Below are positions 48,825-58,168 of a stretch of DNA of 64,000 nt, piece by piece. The notes under the pieces are model-generated. The model was not told where the DNA came from. It worked only from the letters and a program-made list of their open reading frames with translations, and searched no databases. The DNA is from MWDV01 sp002070715 (GTDB taxonomy: Bacteria > Verrucomicrobiota > Verrucomicrobiia > Limisphaerales > MWDV01), in NCBI GenBank assembly GCA_035411585.1, contig DAONTI010000007.1, positions 62,001 to 126,000 of the forward strand, in the 5' to 3' direction. Made by a program: the position numbers and the translations under genes. The first letter of the stretch is position 1. Every line of letters starts with the position of its first letter.

Positions 48825-51800
48825 TCAAGCGGTCGCGGAGTTCCGGGGGGAACGGCAATAGGCCATGTAATAAAGCACCGGCACCGCCATGCGGCTGAGG
48901 AGCAGGGACGCGACTTCCCCGGCCATCAAGGAAATGGCCAGGCCTTGGAAAATTGGGTCCGCCAGAATCACCGCCGCACCGACCACAACGGCCATTGCCG
49001 TCAGCAGCATGGGCCGGAAACGCACCGCGCCGGCGTCCACCACCGCCTCGGCCAGCGGCATGCCTTCGGCCAGGCGCAGTTCGATGAAGTCCACCAGGAT
49101 GATCGAATTACGCACCACAATGCCCGCGCCGGCCATGAAGCCGATCATCGAGGTCGCGGTGAAAAAGGCGCCCAACGCCCCGTGCGCGGGCAGGATGCCC
49201 ACCAGTGAAAAGGGAATCGCCATCATGACAATCATCGGGGTGAGAAAGGAGCGGAACCAGCCCACCATCAGCACGTAGATGAGGACCAGACACGCGCCGA
49301 AGGCAAGGCCGAGATCGCGGAAGACCTCAATGGTGATGTGCCATTCACCATCCCATTTCATCGCCGGGCGTTGGCTGGTGAAAGGCAGGGTGGCGTTGTA
49401 AATCTTGAGGGGCGAACCGTCGCCGCCGAACGGCCGGGTGTCGAGCGCCCGCAACGCCTGGTTCATCCGGCGAATCGCATAGACGGGACTTTCGATCACG
49501 CCCGCCACGTCGCCAATGACGTAGGTCACCGGCATGAGGTTTTTATGGTAAATGCTTTTGTCCGCCAGCGTGTGTTCGATGGTGACAAGTTCGCGCAGAG
49601 GAATGAGCGGCGGTGCGCCGGTGGCGGCCCCGGGTTCAGGCAGGGCGTTGGCGTCGCCGGAGCGGACGCGCAGGGCCAGTAATTCCTCGGGACTGGTGCG
49701 CGCGTAACGGGGGAGTTCCAGCACCAAATTCACATCCTCCTTCTCGCGCGGTTGATGCACCAGATCCACGGACAAACCGCCCACCGCAATCTGGAGCGTC
49801 TGCGAAATGGTTTCCGCGCTGACGCCGTGGAGCGCCGCCTTTTCCTTGTCAATGACGAACCGGGCCTTGGGTTGGTCGGCCTCAATGTAGGCGTCCACGT
49901 CCACCACGCCTTCCGTGTCTTTGAAAATGGCGCGCACCGCCTCGGCCAGGCGCAGGCGCGCGTCCTCGGTGGGCCCGTAAATTTCCGCGACGAGGGTTTG
50001 CAACACCGGCGGTCCCGGTGGCACTTCGGCCACGGCGACGCGGGCGTTGAATTTATCGGCCACGGCGGCCACCGCCGGCCGCACGCGCTTGGCGATGTCG
50101 TGGCTTTGCGCCCGGCGCTGGTCCTTGGGCACGAGATTTACTTGGATGTCGGCCACGTGCGCCCCGCGGCGCATGAAGTAATTGCGCACGAGCCCGTTGA
50201 AATTGAACGGCGCGGCGGTGCCCACGTAAACCTGATAATCCGTGACCTCCGGCTCGGCGCGGAGGGTCGCGGCGATTTCATGCGCCGCTTGGGCGGTGCG
50301 TTCCAGCGAACTGCCTTCGGGCATGTTCAGGATGATCTGAAACTCGCTCTTGTTGTCGAAGGGCAGCATCTTGACCTTCACCCAGCCAACGCCCACCAGC
50401 GCCATCGCCGCCAGCAACAGGATGGTGATGCCCGCCAGAAAAACGTGCCGCCAGCGGGGATGATCAATCAACGGTCCCATCAGCCGCCGGTACAGCCGGG
50501 TGAACGCGTCCTCCTCATGCTCCGAAAGGCGGTGCGGTTTGGCGGGCGCGGCGTCTTCGGCCGGGTCGGTGGGTTGCCGTTTCGTCAGGGACGCGTATTT
50601 CGTTCCCCAACGCAGGATGCGGATGCTGGCCCAGGGGGTGACGATGAAGGCGATGAGCAGCGACCAAAACATGGCCGCACTCGCGCCGATGGGAATCGGC
50701 CGCATGTACGGGCCCATCAAGCCGCCCACGAACGCCATCGGCACCACCGCGGCGATGACGGCGAACGTGGCCAGAATGGTTGGGTTGCCGACTTCGCCCA
50801 CCGCCGCCACGGCGATGTCCGCCCACGGCCGGCCTTTGCTGGCGGGCAGGTGGAAGTGGCGCACGATGTTTTCAACCACCACAATGGCGTCGTCCACGAG
50901 AATGCCGATGCTGAAGATGAGCGCGAACAGTGTGATGCGGTTGAGGGTGAAGCCGAGCAGGTAAAACACCAGCAGGGTCAACGCCAGGGTCGAAGGAATG
51001 GCCACCCCCACGATGCCCGATTCGCGCCAGCCGAGCGTCAACCAGAGCAACAGGGTGACGCCCACGACGGCGATGCCCATGTGCAGCAGGAGTTCGTTGG
51101 ATTTTTCCGCCGCAGTTTCGCCGTAATGCCGGGTGATGCTGATGGCGACGTTCGCCGGGATGACCGTGCCCTGGAGCGTCTCCACTTTCCGCAGGACTTC
51201 GCGCGCCACGGCAATCGCGTTCGCGCCGGGGCGTTTGGCGATGGAAAGCGTGGCGGCGGGTTCTTCAATGAACCCGGCGGCGCCGGGGGGCGGCGCCTGC
51301 CGTTCGCTGACCCGCGCGCTGGCCGCCGCCGCGGCGCCGTAGCCAAAAAACACATACTGACTCGGTTCCTCCGCGCCGTCCCGCACCTCGGCCACTTCGC
51401 GCAGGTAAACCGGCTTGCCGCCGTACACGCCCACCACGACCTGCCCGACCTCCTCCGCTGTGCGCAGGAACGCGCCGGTTTCAATCAGCACCTCCCGGTT
51501 GTCGCTGGTCAGGCCGCCCGCGTGATATTGGCGGTTGGCTTGTTGCAGCATGGGAATCAGCCCCACCGGACTCAGGTTGCGCGACGCCAGTTTCACCGGA
51601 TCCAAGAGCACGCGCACCTGCCGCCGCGCGCCGCCGATCACCATGGTTTCCGCCACGAGCGGCACCTGCTTGACTGCGTCGTCCACCTGGGCCACCAGCC
51701 GGCGCAAGGTCAGATGATCATACTCCGGACTGTGAAACGTGAGCGCGAGGATCGGCACGTCATCAATGGACTTCGGTTTGATGAGCGGTTGGGTGACCCC

Positions 51801-52211
51801 GTGGGGAATGCGGTCGAAGTTGGAGCGCAGTTGCTCGGTCAGTTTGACGAGGCTGTCGTCCGGATCGCTGCCCACCTCGTAACGCACGATGACCAGGCTT
51901 TGGCCCTCGCTGGAGGTCGAATAGACATATTCCACGCCGGGAATTTCCCAGAGCAGTTTCTCCATTGGCCGCGTGACGCGTTCTTCGATCTCTTTGGCGT
52001 TCGCGCCGGGCATGGCGACCATCACGTCAATCATCGGCACCTTGATCTGCGGCTCCTCCTCGCGCGGCAACCGGATGACGCCAAACGCACCCAGCAGCAC
52101 CGAGGTGATGATCAACAGCGGCGTCAGCTTCGAGTCAATGAACGCCCGGGCCATCCGCCCGGCCAGTCCGGGCCCGGTATGAGGGGTGGGGGAATGAGGC
52201 GCGGCGCTCAT
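48825..52211 (-). CDS. RND efflux transporter permease
   Basis: A 1128-residue inner-membrane pump with the twelve-helix RND layout and two large periplasmic loops. Helix 1 is preceded by GRMARAFIDSKLTPLLI and followed by LPREEEPQIKVPMIDVMVAM. TM4 carries the proton-relay Asp pair in FSIGILVDDAIVVVENIVRH. The pair rules out a secretory MmpL or SecDF type. It is longer than AcrB (about 1050) with extra residues near GYGAAAAASARVSERQAPPP in the first loop. The PREEEPQI start and overall pattern resemble RND pumps found with thiol-redox genes; the substrate is unknown. The periplasmic adaptor is directly upstream, 37 bases away. Confidence 0.93.
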   Translation of the reverse strand: MSAAPHSPTPHTGPGLAGRMARAFIDSKLTPLLIITSVLLGAFGVIRLPREEEPQIKVPMIDVMVAMPGANAKEIEERVTRPMEKLLWEIPGVEYVYSTSSEGQSLVIVRYEVGSDPDDSLVKLTEQLRSNFDRIPHGVTQPLIKPKSIDDVPILALTFHSPEYDHLTLRRLVAQVDDAVKQVPLVAETMVIGGARRQVRVLLDPVKLASRNLSPVGLIPMLQQANRQYHAGGLTSDNREVLIETGAFLRTAEEVGQVVVGVYGGKPVYLREVAEVRDGAEEPSQYVFFGYGAAAAASARVSERQAPPPGAAGFIEEPAATLSIAKRPGANAIAVAREVLRKVETLQGTVIPANVAISITRHYGETAAEKSNELLLHMGIAVVGVTLLLWLTLGWRESGIVGVAIPSTLALTLLVFYLLGFTLNRITLFALIFSIGILVDDAIVVVENIVRHFHLPASKGRPWADIAVAAVGEVGNPTILATFAVIAAVVPMAFVGGLMGPYMRPIPIGASAAMFWSLLIAFIVTPWASIRILRWGTKYASLTKRQPTDPAEDAAPAKPHRLSEHEEDAFTRLYRRLMGPLIDHPRWRHVFLAGITILLLAAMALVGVGWVKVKMLPFDNKSEFQIILNMPEGSSLERTAQAAHEIAATLRAEPEVTDYQVYVGTAAPFNFNGLVRNYFMRRGAHVADIQVNLVPKDQRRAQSHDIAKRVRPAVAAVADKFNARVAVAEVPPGPPVLQTLVAEIYGPTEDARLRLAEAVRAIFKDTEGVVDVDAYIEADQPKARFVIDKEKAALHGVSAETISQTLQIAVGGLSVDLVHQPREKEDVNLVLELPRYARTSPEELLALRVRSGDANALPEPGAATGAPPLIPLRELVTIEHTLADKSIYHKNLMPVTYVIGDVAGVIESPVYAIRRMNQALRALDTRPFGGDGSPLKIYNATLPFTSQRPAMKWDGEWHITIEVFRDLGLAFGACLVLIYVLMVGWFRSFLTPMIVMMAIPFSLVGILPAHGALGAFFTATSMIGFMAGAGIVVRNSIILVDFIELRLAEGMPLAEAVVDAGAVRFRPMLLTAMAVVVGAAVILADPIFQGLAISLMAGEVASLLLSRMAVPVLYYMAYCRSPRNSATA

Positions 52212-52248
52212 GGGGTCTTTGCGGGCTTCGATTTTCCGATGGTGGATT

Positions 52249-53280
52249 TCATTGCACTTGCACCGGCTGGCCGTCTGTCAATTGGTCTCCGGCCTCCACC
52301 ACCAGGGTTTCGCCGGGATTCAGTCCGGAAACAATTTCCACCTCGGTTTTGAGTTGCTTGCCGGTTTTCACCAGCCGCAACTGCGCCTTGCCGTCCACCA
52401 CCACAAACGCAATTTCCATCTGACCGCGCACAATCACGGCGCGGGTCGGCACGCGAATCGCCCGGACCTCGGCCACCGGCACGGCCAGCCGGCCAAACTG
52501 TCCGCTGCGTAATCCCGCGTGCGGCGGGAGATCGAGAGTGACGGGAAACGTGCGGCTGTTGGGATCGGCGACCGGCGCAATTTCGCTGACCGTGCCTTCC
52601 AATTGGGCGTCAATCGCCGGCACGCGCACGGCCAGTTTGTCGCCCAAGGAAATCCGGTCCATCAACGCTTCCGGCACATCGGCCTCCAGCCGGAGGGTGC
52701 GCGGATCCTCCAATTCCACCAGCGGCCGGCCCGGCGCGGCCAGGTCGCCCACGTCCGCGCGTTTGCTGGTGATCACACCGTCAAACGGCGCCGCCACGCG
52801 GATGTAGCCAAGCAAGGTTTCCGCCTCCTGAACCGCCGCTTCGGCCACGCGCAATTGCGCGTCCGCGGCGTCAAACTCCGCTTGGGAAATTAATTTGTCT
52901 TTCAGCAGGATTTCCCGGCGTTTGAATTCGCGGCGCGCCTCTTCGCGCAACGCCTGAGCTTGATCATGGCGGGCCTGGATTTCGCGCGCGTCCAGTTGCA
53001 CCAGCAACTCGCCGGCCTTCACCCGTTGGCCGGGCACCACCCGCATTTGTTCGATGCGCCCGCTGACCTTGGCTTCGATGACCGCCCGCAGCTTGGGACG
53101 GATGGTGCCCACCACGTCTTCGGTGGCGATACGGGGAAGGCTTTCCACCGGTTGCACGCGCACCGGGACGGCGGGCCCTTCGACCGCTTGGCCGCCGGGC
53201 GGTGGGTTGGGGCCGCAGCCGGCGAGTCCGGCGACCATCAACAACAACCCGCCACTGATCAACAAGTGTGTACTCCTCAT
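52249..53280 (-). CDS. RND efflux periplasmic adaptor (membrane fusion lipoprotein)
   Basis: A 343-residue lipoprotein: MRSTHLLISGGLLLMVAGLA then Gly-Cys22, the lipidated residue. Adaptor order is clear: beta barrel start (VRVQPVESLPRIATEDVVGT), lipoyl half (VPGQRVKAGELLVQLDAREI), helical hairpin (QAQALREEARREFKRREILL, KDKLISQAEFDAADAQLRVA), second lipoyl half (APFDGVITSKRADVGDLAAP), and barrel and membrane-proximal domains (TVSEIAPVADPNSRTFPVTL). The hairpin is short, as in adaptors that meet an outer membrane channel directly. No TolC-type gene is in the operon. Confidence 0.92.
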   Translation of the reverse strand: MRSTHLLISGGLLLMVAGLAGCGPNPPPGGQAVEGPAVPVRVQPVESLPRIATEDVVGTIRPKLRAVIEAKVSGRIEQMRVVPGQRVKAGELLVQLDAREIQARHDQAQALREEARREFKRREILLKDKLISQAEFDAADAQLRVAEAAVQEAETLLGYIRVAAPFDGVITSKRADVGDLAAPGRPLVELEDPRTLRLEADVPEALMDRISLGDKLAVRVPAIDAQLEGTVSEIAPVADPNSRTFPVTLDLPPHAGLRSGQFGRLAVPVAEVRAIRVPTRAVIVRGQMEIAFVVVDGKAQLRLVKTGKQLKTEVEIVSGLNPGETLVVEAGDQLTDGQPVQVQ

Positions 53281-53339
53281 AACATGAACTCCGCGTCCGG
53301 GGGATCATGCCCGGGATCGCGCGGGTTGCCAAGCGCGGG

Positions 53340-53576
53340 CTAGTGGCCGCCGCCGGAGACCGCGCCGGATTTCGAAGCGGGCGCCGCGCAGCACGAACCG
53401 CCCACGCCCAGTTTGCGCAGGATCGTTTCCAAGGGACACCGACGCGTGAAGGACGACTGCAGCAGGTTGGCTCCGACAAACGCGGTGAACCACAACCAGT
53501 GCGGGCTGTGATAGTGCGCCAGCAACAGGCTGACGAGAATAAACGTGCCGGCAAAGCGGCGAATGATCATTTCCAT
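53340..53576 (-). CDS. DUF2892 (YgaP-like) membrane protein
   Basis: A 78-residue protein with two hydrophobic segments (FAGTFILVSLLLAHYHSPHW; LWFTAFVGANLLQSSF) in the arrangement of DUF2892, the membrane part of E. coli YgaP. The TRRCPLETILRKLGV loop after the second helix is the family's signature, and it is followed by GSCCAAP, a Cys-Cys pair. No rhodanese domain is fused, unlike YgaP. It sits between DUF6132 and the efflux adaptor. Cys residues on the cytosolic side are a possible sulfur-carrying or metal-binding site. Confidence 0.87.
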   Translation of the reverse strand: MEMIIRRFAGTFILVSLLLAHYHSPHWLWFTAFVGANLLQSSFTRRCPLETILRKLGVGGSCCAAPASKSGAVSGGGH

Positions 53577-53685
53577 GAGTGTTGTTTCGTATGGATCGCG
53601 GCCGGCAGAAGGCCGCGGAGGTTTTGCGTGTTATGCAAGGCGGACGCCTTTGGCGACGCTCTGCCGCGCCGCCGCGCCGGACGGT

Positions 53686-53853
53686 TCAATGAAAACTGCT
53701 GGCCAGCAACGCGCCCATGACGGCGCCGTAAATGGAGCTGATGACCGGGTTGCTGGTCAGGGGACAGGTCCCCGTCGAGCAGCCCACGAACTTGTAGAAT
53801 GCCAAGCCGAGGCCGCCGCCCAGTACCGCACCCAAAAGAAGTCGCAGGATCAT
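53686..53853 (-). CDS. DUF6132 family small membrane protein
   Basis: A 55-residue protein, below the cutoff of many gene finders. It reads MILRLLLGAVLGGGLGLAFY, then KFVGCSTGTCPLTSNPVISS and IYGAVMGALLASSFH: two membrane helices joined by the family signature F-V-G-C-x-T-G-T-C-P-L/I-T-S-N-P. Both cysteines (25 and 30) are conserved. The family is usually next to thioredoxin and DUF2892 genes, as here: trx starts upstream (its stop is 15 bases before this ATG). Function is unknown; a membrane redox or thiol role is inferred from context. Confidence 0.85.
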   Translation of the reverse strand: MILRLLLGAVLGGGLGLAFYKFVGCSTGTCPLTSNPVISSIYGAVMGALLASSFH

Positions 53854-53868
53854 GGCGTGTGCTCCGGG

Positions 53869-54240
53869 TCAGGCGGCGACCGTGGTGATGAATTGCGGGG
53901 TGGCGGTCAGTGCGGTTGCCAGCCATTTCCGCAAGGTTTGGGGCGCGGCCAGGCCGACCATCTGATCCACCGGTTGGCCATTGCGGAACAGCAACAGCGC
54001 GGGCACTCCGGTGATTTGGTAATCCTCCGCGAGCGCGGGCGCGTGATCCACATTCACCTTGGCGAATTTTATCCGCCCGGCAAACTCCGCCGCCAGTTGA
54101 TCCAGCAGGGGCGCGAGCATTCGACAGGGCCCACACCAGGGCGCGTAAAAATCCACAAGCACCAAGCCGGGCGCCTGCCGCACTTCGGTCTCAAATCCGG
54201 TTTCCGTCAGTTCAACCACGTTTTTCATGTTTTGACTCAT
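53869..54240 (-). CDS. Thioredoxin
   Basis: A 123-residue thioredoxin-fold protein with the active site YAPWCGPCRMLAPLLDQLAA (Cys36 and Cys39), FAKVNVDHAPALAEDYQITG, the cis-Pro in ITGVPALLLFRNGQPVDQMV and a final helix. No signal peptide, so it acts in the cytoplasm. The WCGPC motif is that of a reducing thioredoxin. First gene of a minus-strand operon with DUF6132, DUF2892 and the RND pair; it might feed electrons to the Cys-containing membrane proteins. Met5 (54228) is a possible alternative start. Confidence 0.94.
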   Translation of the reverse strand: MSQNMKNVVELTETGFETEVRQAPGLVLVDFYAPWCGPCRMLAPLLDQLAAEFAGRIKFAKVNVDHAPALAEDYQITGVPALLLFRNGQPVDQMVGLAAPQTLRKWLATALTATPQFITTVAA

Positions 54241-54427
54241 TCGTTACGGTGCTGTTTGAGCCGGCAAGCGCGGAAAGGTTACAGAAAATACGCACCGCCC
54301 AGGCGCGGACCGATTGCCGGCGAGACTTTCCCGGGAAAGCCGGTTCGTTCCGGACAACGGGCCGCCCAGCTTGATCCCCGCCAATTTTTTCCGTGCAGTC
54401 CCGGCGTTCCCGGTTAGCATTTCGGGT

Positions 54428-55375
54428 ATGTCCGACGCTTACGCGCAACTGCTTGACGCCATCATCCGCCACTTGGAAACCCTCCAGGCGCGCGGCGTTC
54501 ATTTTGCGCCGGTGACGCGCGAGGTGTTGACCGCGTTGAATCAGCCCCGTGAAGTCCGCGCTCCCCGTGCGCGCGCGACCCCATCGCTCACGTCGAAGCA
54601 GGGGAGCGGAATCGGACCCAGTGCCGGTGGCACCAGCGCGCGCTATGTTGCGAAAGCTGCTCCCGCCGCCGTCACGGCGCCGGCCGTGGCGGTTCCGGCC
54701 GAATTACCGGATCAGGCATCTCCGTCTGTGGACGCGCCGGCATTGTCACCGGCGGCGCGGGCGGCGGCGTTTGACGAATTACGGACGCGCGTGCTGGCGT
54801 GCGTCCGCTGTCCGCACCTGGTCGCCGCGCGTCAGACAGTGGTGTTCGGCACCGGAGCCCAGGATGCCGAATTAATGTTTGTGGGCGAAGCCCCGGGCGC
54901 CGAGGAAGACGAACAAGGCGAACCGTTCGTTGGCCGGGCCGGGCAGTTGCTGACCCGGATGATTAAAGTCATGGGTTTCGAGCGCGACGAAGTGTACATC
55001 GCCAACATTCTCAAGTGCCGGCCCGACACGCCGGGCCAACGCACGGGCAACCGCAAACCCACTGCGGCGGAGATGCAAACCTGTCTGCCCTACTTGCACG
55101 AGCAGCTTGATCTGATCCGGCCGCGTGTGGTGGTGGCCATGGGCGCCACCGCCGTGGAAGGGTTGCTCGGCAAGACCCTGGGCATCACCAAACTGCGCGG
55201 TCACTGGCAGACCTGGCGGGGCATTCCCCTCATGCCCACCTATCATCCCGCGTATTTGTTGCGCAATCCGGCGTTGAGCGAAAAACGCAAGGTTTGGGAA
55301 GACATGCTGGCGGTGCTGGAGAAACTTGGCCGCCCGATCAGCGAACGCCAGCGGACCTATTTCCTGCAGCGTTGA
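54428..55375 (+). CDS. Family 4 (type 4) uracil-DNA glycosylase
   Basis: From ATG 54428 the product is 315 residues. Iron-sulfur ligands Cys125 and Cys128 (LACVRCPHL), Cys197 (ILKCRPDTPG) and Cys219 (MQTCLPYL) are present; the second spacing (21 residues) is longer than the usual 14-16 because of an inserted TPGQRTG. The catalytic motif GEAPGAEEDEQGEPFVGRAG and the C-terminal HPAYLLRNPAL are typical of the family. It excises uracil from DNA. The first 115 residues (DUF-like helix, then an Ala/Pro-rich linker) are a common extension in this family. It diverges from the thioredoxin operon over a 187-base gap. Confidence 0.93.
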   Translation: MSDAYAQLLDAIIRHLETLQARGVHFAPVTREVLTALNQPREVRAPRARATPSLTSKQGSGIGPSAGGTSARYVAKAAPAAVTAPAVAVPAELPDQASPSVDAPALSPAARAAAFDELRTRVLACVRCPHLVAARQTVVFGTGAQDAELMFVGEAPGAEEDEQGEPFVGRAGQLLTRMIKVMGFERDEVYIANILKCRPDTPGQRTGNRKPTAAEMQTCLPYLHEQLDLIRPRVVVAMGATAVEGLLGKTLGITKLRGHWQTWRGIPLMPTYHPAYLLRNPALSEKRKVWEDMLAVLEKLGRPISERQRTYFLQR

Positions 55376-55394
55376 CGGGAGACGCGATCTCCCG
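55376..55394. terminator. Possible hairpin between convergent genes
   Basis: CGGGAGA, loop CGCGA, TCTCCCG: a perfect 7-base stem directly after the uracil-DNA glycosylase stop and before the end of the convergent DUF642-like gene. It has no T run, so if it terminates it is not a standard intrinsic terminator. Confidence 0.35.
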
Positions 55395-55472
55395 CCTCAA
55401 AGAAAACGGCGCCGGCTGATGACCGTCGCCGTCTGAGTCGAATCGGACGCGGGTTGATTGCCGCGGATCCGT

Positions 55473-58049
55473 CTATTGTTTTAACCGGAAGAATTGTTGC
55501 CCGGATTCCTGCGAGAGCAGCACCACCCACTCGCCGTTTTCGATGACGGGTTGCGCGGTGATGGCCTCCCAATTGCCGGGCAACGTGCCGGTGGTTTCCA
55601 GCGTGTAACCCGTATCGGCGGCGTCCCAGGAGAGGCGCACGATGTTCTCCGGCAACAACGCGATGCGCAACTGCGCCGGCGGACGGACTTCGCCGGCCAC
55701 CAGGCGCACGTTATCGAGCAGCAACGTGGCGTCAGCCTCCGGATCACTGGCGTTCTCAAACCACAAATCGCCCTCGGTATTTCCGGCGGTGAAGACGAGG
55801 TGTTTTGTGTGGTAAGGATTCGATCCCTCTAAATCATCCACCGGCCGGACTTCTTCTTCGAGCAGGATTTCCCCGTCAAACGACACGCGGATGAGGGGAA
55901 AGTTGTCGCCGATTCGCCGCGCGTTCAACGCGAAGATCAGGGTGTATTTTTCCCCGATTACCAGATCGGACACGGTTTGGCTGACGTAACTGCCGCCGTT
56001 CTGGAGAAACAGCACCAGGTCCTGATCCGGCGCGGCGCCGTTGTTGGCAAACGGGCCTTCCCCATCAATGTTCACGCCGTAGCCTCCGGCGCTGGTATGC
56101 CAACCGGCAACCAATTGCGGCGTAATGTAACCCACGCCGGCCGGCGTGCCGCTGGCTTCAAAACTGGGATTCTCCAGCACCACATCCGCGGCGCCGCGCG
56201 CCACAATGCTGACGGCGTCCAGCAACAAACTGACGTCGCCGGTCACCGGCACCGCCGAGAATTCGAGATTGCCGGAGGCGGCCGTCGGCGTGAAGACGAG
56301 GTTGGTGAAATAGTATCCCGTCAGGCCCGCCTCTTTGGCGGGTTGAATACCCGTTATGTTGGCCAGGGTTTCCCCGCCAAAACGCACGACCAGATCCAGG
56401 AGCGGGGGGCCGCTCTGGCCTTCCGGTACGTAGTCCCGGACGTTGTAGCGAAACTGCAGCCAGTAAGATTGTCCCGGCGTCAAACCGTAGATGGTTTGCG
56501 ACATCGTCCCCTCGCGTTGAATGAAGGCCACCAGTTCACGATCGGGAATGGGCCCGTTGCTGCCGTCGCCGGCAAACGGCATCCCCAGGCTGTTGCGGCC
56601 GCCGTTGCCGGTTCGGTTCCACGCCAGAATCGAGCCATAGCCGACGCCCGTAACGGCGGGGCCGCTCTCGAAACTCGGATTTCGCACGAACGATTCGGTC
56701 ACAGCAATCCGGGTGACGTTGGCGACTTCGAGCTCGTCGCCATCCTTCACTTCCACCTGGGTGGTGCCGCGTTTTACGCCCGTGACCTCCACGGTTTGAA
56801 CCACTGGCGCGGCTGGTCCGGGAGGCATTTGTTCAAAATACAAAGTGATTTCGCCGTCCTCATCGGCCCCGGTGATGGCCGCCACTTCGGGGTCAGCGTG
56901 GAGCACCACCTCGCGCGCCCGGAGGACCAGCGCCTCGCTCGGGAGGCTGACTTCCACGTTGACGGTTTGTCCCGGCGCCAACAGCGCTTCGGTCGGCGAC
57001 AGGGTTATGGGCGGGAAGGACACCGCCGCCTGACCGCGCACCCGGACATTATCCAGCAACACCGTGTCGGCGGTCGCTTTGGTCTGGGCGAAGGACAGAA
57101 CCACCTGTTCCGCCGTGGCGGTAAATTGCGCGGTGGCGGTATGAAAGGCGGCACCATAGCCCACCGCCGTGACGTCCGTGTCCAACAGGACCGTTGCACC
57201 GGCTTGGACCCGCAGGTGCGGCGTTTCATTCAGCTTGGCGTTGTAGGCAAAAGAAACGGTGTAGGACTGCCCGATGATCAACCCGGAAATGGTTTGTTCC
57301 AGTGAACCCTCGCCTTGAATGAAAGCCACCAAGGCCTGGTCGGGAATGTCCCCGTTATCGGCATAAAAGCCGAAGCCCATGTCCACGCCGAACTCCCCCG
57401 TGCCCGTCCAGCCGGCCAGCTTGGTGAGGACGCCGGTGTTCGGCTGATAACCGCTGGCCTCGAAACTCGGGTTGATGACGACCAAATCATCCTCATCCCG
57501 GGCGACAATGGTGACCGCATCGAACAACGCACTTTGATCGCCGTACGGAACGATGCTGAAACTGAGCAGCCCGTAGTCGGATGCCGCCGTGAACGGGACG
57601 TTGCGGAAGTGAAAGGGTTTGGTCTCGCCCACCGGCTGTACGTTTCTGATCGTGTCCAGCAGCTCGCCACCAAAGGAAACTTTCAAATCCAGTGGCCCGG
57701 GCATCCGGCAGTTGTAGAAGAACTGAATCCAATACGTTTGCCCGGGCGTCAGGCCGAAAATGGTTTGCGACAGACTTCCCACGTTCTGGATGAAAGCAAC
57801 GCGGTCACGGTCGGGCGTCAATCCGTTGTCGTGAAAGGGCCCGCCGGAATCCAGGCTGCGGTCATTGATTCCGGAGCCTCCGCTCCACTCATCCACGCCG
57901 CTGTAGTGCGGCCAGGTCGGATTGAAGTTGCTCTCGAAGCTGGGATTTTGCACCAGCGGAGTTTGTGCGACCAGCGAGCTTCCGAGCAGCATGAGGGGCA
58001 GCGCCAGGATCGTCTGGCGGACCCGCGTGATTAAGGTGGGTTTCATCAT
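55473..58049 (-). CDS. Secreted protein with four DUF642/galactose-binding-like repeats
   Basis: I start at ATG 58049 (MMKPTLITRVRQTILALPLM), which gives a signal peptide and 858 residues; a longer frame is only antisense to the next gene. Four domains of about 150-200 residues each begin with NPSFES or NPSFEA and contain I/L-P-D-x-x-x-V-A/L-F-I/L-Q, then L-x-Q-T-I/V and G-x-x-Y-x-(I/V/L)-x-F-x-Y/A-N (for example DRDRVAFIQNVGSLSQTI, GQTYWIQFFYN). This is the DUF642-like jelly-roll, often carbohydrate-binding. A cadherin/Big-like linker lies after the second. The end (LSWDAADTGYTLETTGTLPG, QQFFRLKQ) is a shared C-terminal module. No catalytic domain is present. Confidence 0.83.
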   Translation of the reverse strand: MMKPTLITRVRQTILALPLMLLGSSLVAQTPLVQNPSFESNFNPTWPHYSGVDEWSGGSGINDRSLDSGGPFHDNGLTPDRDRVAFIQNVGSLSQTIFGLTPGQTYWIQFFYNCRMPGPLDLKVSFGGELLDTIRNVQPVGETKPFHFRNVPFTAASDYGLLSFSIVPYGDQSALFDAVTIVARDEDDLVVINPSFEASGYQPNTGVLTKLAGWTGTGEFGVDMGFGFYADNGDIPDQALVAFIQGEGSLEQTISGLIIGQSYTVSFAYNAKLNETPHLRVQAGATVLLDTDVTAVGYGAAFHTATAQFTATAEQVVLSFAQTKATADTVLLDNVRVRGQAAVSFPPITLSPTEALLAPGQTVNVEVSLPSEALVLRAREVVLHADPEVAAITGADEDGEITLYFEQMPPGPAAPVVQTVEVTGVKRGTTQVEVKDGDELEVANVTRIAVTESFVRNPSFESGPAVTGVGYGSILAWNRTGNGGRNSLGMPFAGDGSNGPIPDRELVAFIQREGTMSQTIYGLTPGQSYWLQFRYNVRDYVPEGQSGPPLLDLVVRFGGETLANITGIQPAKEAGLTGYYFTNLVFTPTAASGNLEFSAVPVTGDVSLLLDAVSIVARGAADVVLENPSFEASGTPAGVGYITPQLVAGWHTSAGGYGVNIDGEGPFANNGAAPDQDLVLFLQNGGSYVSQTVSDLVIGEKYTLIFALNARRIGDNFPLIRVSFDGEILLEEEVRPVDDLEGSNPYHTKHLVFTAGNTEGDLWFENASDPEADATLLLDNVRLVAGEVRPPAQLRIALLPENIVRLSWDAADTGYTLETTGTLPGNWEAITAQPVIENGEWVVLLSQESGQQFFRLKQ

Positions 58050-58168
58050 GGTTTGTTGGGGGTTGTATTTTGATGGCAAACAATTCCGTCCGGCAACCTT
58101 GACTGCAACGCCAGGCCGGTTGCGCGCCCCGATTCCTGATCGAAGACGGGCGGACATACGTTGGAAGC

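Noticed and set aside
49752..52352. Plus-strand open frame of 866 codons opposite the RND permease
   Set aside because: Shadow of a well-recognised transporter; His/Arg-rich with no membrane segments or motifs.
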